A model generated the notes under the pieces. It was not told where the DNA came from. It ran no database searches and was given only the letters and a program-made list of their open reading frames with translations. Below, in pieces: positions 47,924-52,816 of a stretch of 52,816 bases of DNA. The stretch is from Endotrypanum monterogeii. Taxonomy: Eukaryota; Euglenozoa; Kinetoplastea; Trypanosomatida; Trypanosomatidae. The stretch is taken from the NCBI GenBank assembly GCA_000333855.2, contig CM007324.1:289885-342700 (forward strand), given 5' to 3'. A program made the position numbers and the translations under genes. The first letter of the stretch is position 1. The number at the start of each line of letters is the position of its first letter.

Positions 47924-48778
47924 TCAGCAGTTCAGAAAGTCAGCGCCCAATAGAACCTGAACTGCCACAAGTTGGTCACGCTCTGAGGTGCGATCGAGAT
48001 CATGAAATATGTCAGGCACGTGGATGTAGTGCGGATGGTTTGCCAGTGTGATTTTCACTACTAAAAACTCTGCAACACGCACCAACGTACTCATCTCCAA
48101 TGCTCGAAGGGGGACGTCCAGCAGAGGTGGCAAGCATGGCAGCGGGGCAGCTGCTGGAGGGCTTCTTGGTGACAAGGGTTGAGGTGGAGGCTCACAGACC
48201 GCGTTGCTCGGAAATACAGTGGCGTAACTATGATAAGCAGCACCAGCGTCACAGTAGCGATATGTTGCTTTGTTACTGTCGCCGCCACCGCCACCGCCAC
48301 CGCCACCGCCACCGCCTTCAGCATCAGGGACTTGAGTGTCCACCAGCTCTGATGTACCCTTACCCGTCATGGTGGCATTGTTGTCGTGGCTTCCACTGGA
48401 ACATGCTACGTGCGGCCCCCCTGCTTGCTCGTCCTCCACCAGCACATGATGCGGCGCCTGTTGATCCGGTGTTGGCTTGTCCCCGGGAAGAGTGCTCTGG
48501 TGAAGGTGCATGACAAACAAGCCCTGAAAAATACCATGGAGGAGACGTGACCCGGCCGCAGCAGCCACAGGGAGTATCACACTGTTTCCATCGTGACTGC
48601 GCAGTGAGACGTAGCTAAGGGGTTGGGCTACAGTTGAGGGACTGACAGCGGCACCGACGTTTTCGGGAATGGCGGCGGGGGCGGTGGCCTCTGCATTCGA
48701 GGTGGTCATTGCTGGAAATATATCAGGTTTTCCGAGAGAGTGCGAGGCGTCGACATAAACAATGTAACGGCGATGCAT
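47924..48778 (-). CDS. Elongin C-like (Skp1/BTB fold) protein with internal insertion, 284 aa
   Basis: Elongin C is the Skp1-like adaptor of cullin-2/5 ubiquitin ligases and of the Elongin transcription complex. Here the N-terminal half of the fold is at about 55-89 (YVSLRSHDGNSVILPV then HGIFQG). The C-terminal half is at about 219-284 (LDVPLRALEMSTLVRVAEFL, a VKITLAN segment, then LVAVQVLLGADFLNC), ending like Elongin C at a Phe-Leu-x-Cys terminus. Between them is a disordered insertion of about 130 residues with twelve Gly in a row; normal Elongin C is near 112 aa. The start at 48778 (MHRRYIVYVD) is the first ATG after a CAG acceptor at about 48791; an ATG at 48709 (MTTSNAEA) is an alternative giving 261 aa. 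The gene immediately upstream in transcription (50623-52308) is a paralog. Confidence 0.88.
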   Translation of the reverse strand: MHRRYIVYVDASHSLGKPDIFPAMTTSNAEATAPAAIPENVGAAVSPSTVAQPLSYVSLRSHDGNSVILPVAAAAGSRLLHGIFQGLFVMHLHQSTLPGDKPTPDQQAPHHVLVEDEQAGGPHVACSSGSHDNNATMTGKGTSELVDTQVPDAEGGGGGGGGGGGGDSNKATYRYCDAGAAYHSYATVFPSNAVCEPPPQPLSPRSPPAAAPLPCLPPLLDVPLRALEMSTLVRVAEFLVVKITLANHPHYIHVPDIFHDLDRTSERDQLVAVQVLLGADFLNC

Positions 48779-48790
48779 ACCCCAGTTTAA

Positions 48791-48850
48791 CTGCATAGTG
48801 TTACAAATGTATATAGTGGACGGGGAGGGGGGGGGGAAACGAGGGGGTGG
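48791..48850 (-). promoter_or_regulatory. candidate trans-splice acceptor for Elongin C-like gene
   Basis: Transcript sense shows CGTTTCCCCCCCCCCTCC, then about 30 nt of AT-rich sequence and ACTATGCAG with the AG at about 48792-48791. The first ATG after this AG is at 48778. It explains why the in-frame extension further upstream, which translates the tract as Pro and Ser, is not coding. Confidence 0.5.
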
Positions 48851-49018
48851 TGAGTGGATGGGTGTGAGTTGAAGCATGATGAATGCAAAACCCATCGGCA
48901 CCCCGCGCGCACCATATACATTGCAAACCCACGTATGGTCAGAGAAGGTATGCGACAAGTGAGGCGACAGAAAGAAAAAGAGTTGTAGGGTAGGCCTACG
49001 AAGTCCTACAGAGTCTTG

Positions 49019-49261
49019 TTATGCGCAATTGCATGCGTAGTGTGAGTCAAGGAAAAGCAAGAGGGGCCACGCTGCTCTGTCGTCCTGTTCGTGACGCAGA
49101 TGTTGATACCTCATATTCTTGTCCGCGCGCTTCTGTGCGTGTGTCTGGTGGGGGAGGTCTCTTTGCGTTGACAGCGAAACCGCTTCACTAGTACTGTCAC
49201 CTCCTCGTACGAACGCCTTCTTCGTCGTTGGCTGTTTGTTGCTTCCCTCTTCTTTCGACAT
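49019..49261 (-). CDS. candidate small ORF, 80 aa, unknown
   Basis: An ATG at 49261 gives a hydrophilic peptide beginning MSKEEGSNKQPTTKKAF, rich in Lys, Arg, Gln and Ser, and ending in a short hydrophobic segment (AAWPLLLFLD) and CNCA. The composition is that of an ordinary protein and not of the surrounding repeats. A T-run with AAAAG lies about 20 nt upstream of the ATG. It lies between two paralogous Elongin C-like genes, about 240 bases upstream of the second one. It could equally be a chance frame in a UTR; no homolog is recognised. Confidence 0.35.
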   Translation of the reverse strand: MSKEEGSNKQPTTKKAFVRGGDSTSEAVSLSTQRDLPHQTHAQKRADKNMRYQHLRHEQDDRAAWPLLLFLDSHYACNCA

Positions 49262-49310
49262 TTCGTAATTGAGTAGGCCGACTTTTAAAAAAATATATAG
49301 ATATAAATAA

Positions 49311-49343
<33 letters not shown>

Positions 49344-50622
49344 AAGTGAGAGGGTGGGACACATGATCCCCAATTCACGCTGCCCCGTCCTCCTCGGAGG
49401 CATACGGAAGCCGATTCCGGTGTCGCGGCTTGGGCGAGCGTGTCCCTTCAGTAGCACGTCGAGATCCACGTGGTGCCTTGGACGCATCCAAAAATGCACA
49501 CATACGCACGCACATCAGCAAAAGGAAAAAAAAAGAAACGCGAAGACAACGTCATCCCTTTGACTTCTCTCCCCTCCCCCTCCCCTCCTTTGTCGGATGG
49601 CGCGACGTCACACGACCGACTTTCTCATGCAAGTGTATAAAGAGGGAAATGGAGGGGAGGAAGCAACGACAAATATAAAGCGCAGATGACCGCTGCTCTT
49701 CATCCCCACCCCCACACTCCTCCCAACTTTCTGGAGAGCACCCGCATCACGGTATACCATGGGGGAGGGGAGATCTAGTATCTGAGCCACGGCGTGGATG
49801 TGTCCAAGGGTGGAAAGCATGGAGAATTAACTCGGACGCATACACACACACACACACACACATACGTATATATATGATATAGGCATGTATAGCCCCACAA
49901 ACAACAGATATACCTACACAGATGAACGCAGACACACGCACACACACACACACACACATACAGCGACAAACATATATACTGACGTATAAAGCCATATACA
50001 CGGTGTGCCGTGCACCAATGGTGAGGGAAAAGATGTATGTGAAAGAAGAATATATTTGTTTTCACCCTCAGCCGCCGCAACCCCTCATGTCTTCCTGTTC
50101 TTCATCACTCAGCACACACACGAAAAAAAAAAAAAAGGGAGAGGAGAAGCTCCAGAGGAGAGCCATCCATATGCTTTGCCGCCAAAGATAGGGGTCTCAA
50201 CACGAACGGCAAGAAATACACGCAAAGTGTGTCTGTGTGTGTGTGTGGATACACACTGAGTGGGAGAGGGACGGAGTTGTGTGAGACAGCGAAACAAAAA
50301 AAAATTCGTGCTTACATTGCATCAAATATGCGTGCAGAGGAGCACGCGGGTGGGGGGGGGAGGGGGAGGGGGAGGAGGAGGAGGACGGAGTTGGAGACGT
50401 CGGCGAAGTAAAATCAGCGGGGTGAATAGGAGTGCAGGTTCTGGTGGAATGTGAGGAGCCTTTCTGCGCTTGCAAGGGCGCGAGGGCGGAGGGACGCTGA
50501 GGCGGGGGTGGCGAGCACAGCGTCGATTGACACGACCGAAAACTTTGGGGGGGGTTGAGGCGATGCGGGTCGACATGAGGACGCACACCTACACACAGAC
50601 GCATAGGACGACACCCAAGGCC

Positions 50623-52308
50623 CTATACTTGGAGAAACACGGCAGCCTCCAGGAGCCGTGCCGCGCGATGCATCAATGCAGCCCGCTGTCCAGGCGGGAG
50701 TTCCTGAACAAGGTGCGGGTTGCCGAGCAAATGGGTGCCGATATTCAGGTCGGTCGCCTCATCTGGCCGCAGGGTGCTGCGGACTACCATGAAGGCGGCT
50801 AGATCGACGAGGTCGTCGCTGTGAAGCTGGCGAAGCGGGTAGTTCGGCATGTTATCCACGCTGTTACTCGCAAAGCACCTGTAGCGCGACGCGTCTTGCG
50901 CCACTCGGCGGTTAGTCATTCGTGTCAAGGATGTGCTGTGCCCTACCCCTCCAATCTGCCCGGGGCTATTATCCTCTGTTGAACCCCAGCCCACCACCAC
51001 CTCCTCTTCCTCCTCCTCTTCCTGACTGCTGGGTGTAGGGGAGTTGTCGTCGGAGCTGTGTCCCTCCTCAAGCCCAACAAGAACTGCTGTTTTGTCTGGG
51101 GACGGAGCGACAGCGGTAGTCGTCATGGCAGCCGAGATAGGCGACATAGCTGTCGGTGCAATGGATTTTGTGGTTTCGGGACGCCCAGAGGTGTCAACGC
51201 CAGCCGCAGAGACGGCCCCACAGGCGGAGGTGCAAACCTTGGCTTTAGTAATGCCCTGGTCCTGGGGGATTCCTAGGAGTGAGCGTGGGGTGCTGGTATC
51301 ATTATGACCCCCTGAAATTTCCGCGGCGCCCTTCGTTCTCTCTGGCAGCGGCACTGGCGCCAAGCAGCGCGGCACCGCCGCGGTTTGCCCCCGTAGGCAC
51401 TCCAGCTCCTCGGCCTCGTCTACTTGGGACTCCGTCACTGCAGGGCTACTCATCTGTCTTGGTCGACGTGGCGGGGTCTTCAGCTGGATGCTCGCATGAG
51501 CAAGGTGGTCCATGACGTATGAGGCGTACATGCGCGAGGCGGCTGTCTTCACACGAGTCCCCCACTGGCAGCGAATACCGCCTCGGAGCACGGGTGTCGG
51601 GCGACCAGCGCTGCTGCGTCTCACCTCGGTTCCCCCCTTGACCACTAATTTGTCACCTGCGTCTCCATCGTCACACGGCGAGCGAGTGGTAGGTCCCCCA
51701 GCGGTTGACCGCTCGGATGCGAGGGAGGAGGCCGATGAGTGCTCCTCCACCTTTTCCCGGGAAGCGGATTGAGCACGGGAAAGCGGCTCGGAGCCCTCAT
51801 CCTCGTCTTCCTCCTCGCTGGATCCTCTGTACATTGCACGAGGCTCGCCATCATTGCCGCCACTGCTGCTCGTCGCAGAGGGCTCGCCCATCATCACCGA
51901 CTCGCATCCTGGCAAGCACAAAAGACCCTGAAGGGTGTTCGCAATAAAATTAGACTCAAACCCAGCAACCATTGGCATGATGACCCACTTGCGACCTTTG
52001 AAAGTTGAGTTTTTCCATCCAACGTTGTGAAGTGCTATGTACGGAATGGCGATCGGTGGCACACTACTGCTGCTCGGCGTTTGCGGTGCCTCGACGTGGG
52101 GCTCATCAGAGCGTGCAGGCCGTAGATCCACGGTGGGTGTTATGTGCGAATCCTGAATAGTTATGGTCTCTCGTGACGTGGGTCCCTCCGTCGTCGTATA
52201 CTCTGTGTCACGGCGGTAGTTGAACCCAGCCGAATGTTGCGGTGCCACCTCATCGCTTGTTGTGAGCGGAGACTGTGAGCTCCATGCCCCCGTTGCAAGC
52301 CGCTCCAT
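50623..52308 (-). CDS. divergent Elongin C/Skp1-like protein with large insertion, 561 aa
   Basis: Two short regions match the neighbouring Elongin C-like protein in order. At 88-133, PYIALHNVGW then RKWVIMPMVAG and NTLQGLLCL correspond to YVSLRSHDGN, SVILPVAAA and GIFQGLF. At 486-561, NYPLRQLHSDDLVDLAAFMV then ARLLEAAVFLQV correspond to DVPLRALEMSTLVRVAEFLV and VLLGADFLNC. These are the beta-strand/helix start and the helical end of the Skp1/Elongin C fold. About 350 Ser/Glu/Gly/Pro-rich residues separate them, including acidic EEEDEDEGSE and SSQEEEEEEEVV stretches. The ATG at 52308 follows a candidate AG at 52447-52446 with no intervening ATG. A ubiquitin-ligase adaptor role is inferred from the fold. 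The degree of divergence makes partner binding uncertain. Confidence 0.85.
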   Translation of the reverse strand: MERLATGAWSSQSPLTTSDEVAPQHSAGFNYRRDTEYTTTEGPTSRETITIQDSHITPTVDLRPARSDEPHVEAPQTPSSSSVPPIAIPYIALHNVGWKNSTFKGRKWVIMPMVAGFESNFIANTLQGLLCLPGCESVMMGEPSATSSSGGNDGEPRAMYRGSSEEEDEDEGSEPLSRAQSASREKVEEHSSASSLASERSTAGGPTTRSPCDDGDAGDKLVVKGGTEVRRSSAGRPTPVLRGGIRCQWGTRVKTAASRMYASYVMDHLAHASIQLKTPPRRPRQMSSPAVTESQVDEAEELECLRGQTAAVPRCLAPVPLPERTKGAAEISGGHNDTSTPRSLLGIPQDQGITKAKVCTSACGAVSAAGVDTSGRPETTKSIAPTAMSPISAAMTTTAVAPSPDKTAVLVGLEEGHSSDDNSPTPSSQEEEEEEEVVVGWGSTEDNSPGQIGGVGHSTSLTRMTNRRVAQDASRYRCFASNSVDNMPNYPLRQLHSDDLVDLAAFMVVRSTLRPDEATDLNIGTHLLGNPHLVQELPPGQRAALMHRAARLLEAAVFLQV

Positions 52309-52445
52309 CCGCCGGTAAATCGATGCTTTAGATATCTTACTTCGTCTTTATGCTCCCCTTTTCCCGCCACTTTTTTTTTTTTCACTTCCGCACCGTTTTC
52401 GGGTCTCCTGAAAGAATTCTTCACAACGACCGAGACGCAGAGAAA

Positions 52446-52541
52446 CTCAGGGGGGATGGGGGATGGGGGGGGGAGTGGAAATAATAGAAAAAGGGGGTGG
52501 GAAGAGGAGGAAAAAAGGGGGGAAGGGGAGGGGGAGTCTGC
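52446..52541 (-). promoter_or_regulatory. candidate trans-splice acceptor for the 561-aa gene
   Basis: About 90 nt of pyrimidine-rich transcript-sense sequence end in CCCCCCTGAG, with the AG at 52447-52446. The implied 5' UTR is about 137 nt and contains no upstream ATG, which supports the ATG at 52308. Confidence 0.55.
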
Positions 52542-52706
52542 CTGTCACACACACACACACAGAGAAAAAAAAAACAGCGAATGAAGTTTTCTTTTTTTGA
52601 AAAGCAAAAGGAGAGAGTGTGTGTTTGTGTGTATGTAAAGGCGGTTGGGGAGAAGCGGGACGGGCGGCTTAACCTTTTTCGCGTAGCGCTCACAAACACA
52701 AACGCG

Positions 52707-52710
<4 letters not shown>

Positions 52711-52748
<38 letters not shown>
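52711..52748. repeat. (CA)n microsatellite
   Basis: About eighteen CA units near the right window edge. Confidence 0.92.
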
Positions 52749-52750
<2 letters not shown>

Positions 52751-52816
52751 AGAGACACGAGTGGAACGGTAAAAAAAAAGGGGGGGGCGGTTGGGAAGGA
52801 GGAAGGAGCTACAAGA

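Larger units (their letters stand above)
48779..50622. other. intergenic between the Elongin C-like pair
   Basis: It contains the 5' region of the downstream Elongin C-like gene, a candidate 80-codon ORF (49019-49261), an AT-rich block with TA run at 49290-49343, CA tracts at 49842-49862 and 49935-49958, and G/A-rich sequence at 50350-50395. A 70-codon ATG frame at 49608-49820 is open but not convincing. Confidence 0.55.
52309..52816. other. intergenic, right edge
   Basis: It holds the 5' UTR and splice region of the gene starting at 52308, a T-run at 52371-52383, and a CA run at 52711-52748. No gene is supported to the window end. Confidence 0.6.

Noticed and set aside
49608..49820. 70-codon ATG frame in the spacer between the Elongin C-like genes
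   Set aside because: It is short, next to CA repeats and ends in pyrimidine-tract-derived sequence; composition is only marginally protein-like.
1..52816. tRNA, snoRNA, CRISPR, transposase or retroposon signatures
   Set aside because: I saw no tRNA T-loop consensus in a foldable context, no repeat-spacer array and no transposase or reverse transcriptase frame. Degenerate SIDER-type elements could be present in the long spacers but cannot be recognised by eye.

Overview
The window looks like a piece of a kinetoplastid (trypanosomatid) chromosome, most likely from the Leishmania/Leishmaniinae side. Evidence: thirteen long, intronless, GC-rich reading frames all lie on the minus strand. They are separated by long (0.8-3.8 kb) low-complexity intergenic stretches full of TA, CA/TG and poly-purine (+ strand) tracts. 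Read in the direction of transcription these become the polypyrimidine tracts and AG acceptors that kinetoplastids use for spliced-leader trans-splicing. There is no divergent gene pair, strand switch, operon promoter, ribosome binding site or tRNA that I can support. The species cannot be fixed from this alone.

Layout in transcription order (right to left). First come two Elongin-C/Skp1-like (BTB fold) proteins, at 50623-52308 and 47924-48778, with a possible 80-codon ORF between them. Then come a 1751-aa protein with a folded C-terminal half (40341-45596); an N-myristoylatable TPR plus IQ protein (35356-38586); a 1273-aa disordered protein (27750-31571); a mitochondrial uL30-like ribosomal protein (24220-24918); and a rhomboid-like membrane protein without the catalytic serine (22237-23439). 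Further left are a Siw14/PFA-DSP-like phosphatase domain that has lost its arginine (18036-20624); a 1448-aa Ser-rich protein (12852-17198); a peptide deformylase-like protein (10846-12066); Pescadillo (7617-9632); a small, possibly axonemal protein (5503-6414); and a second N-myristoylatable large protein (932-4384).

Clear functions are ribosome biogenesis (Pescadillo) and mitochondrial translation and import (deformylase-like, uL30m, rhomboid-like). Genes in one polycistron of these organisms need not share a pathway, so I infer no operon logic. Five of the thirteen products exceed 1000 residues and are mostly disordered, as is common for kinetoplastid cytoskeletal or regulatory scaffolds.

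The most interesting element is the tandem Elongin-C-like pair. In each protein the two conserved halves of the fold are kept, but they are pushed apart by a long disordered insertion of about 130 and 350 residues. Other notable points are the catalytically altered phosphatase, rhomboid and deformylase domains, a shared Asn-Tyr-Gly-Ile-Glu motif in two large proteins, and a 232-bp duplication across a sequence gap that may be an assembly artefact. Several of the longest open frames begin at GTG or TTG; starts here were moved to the first supportable ATG.
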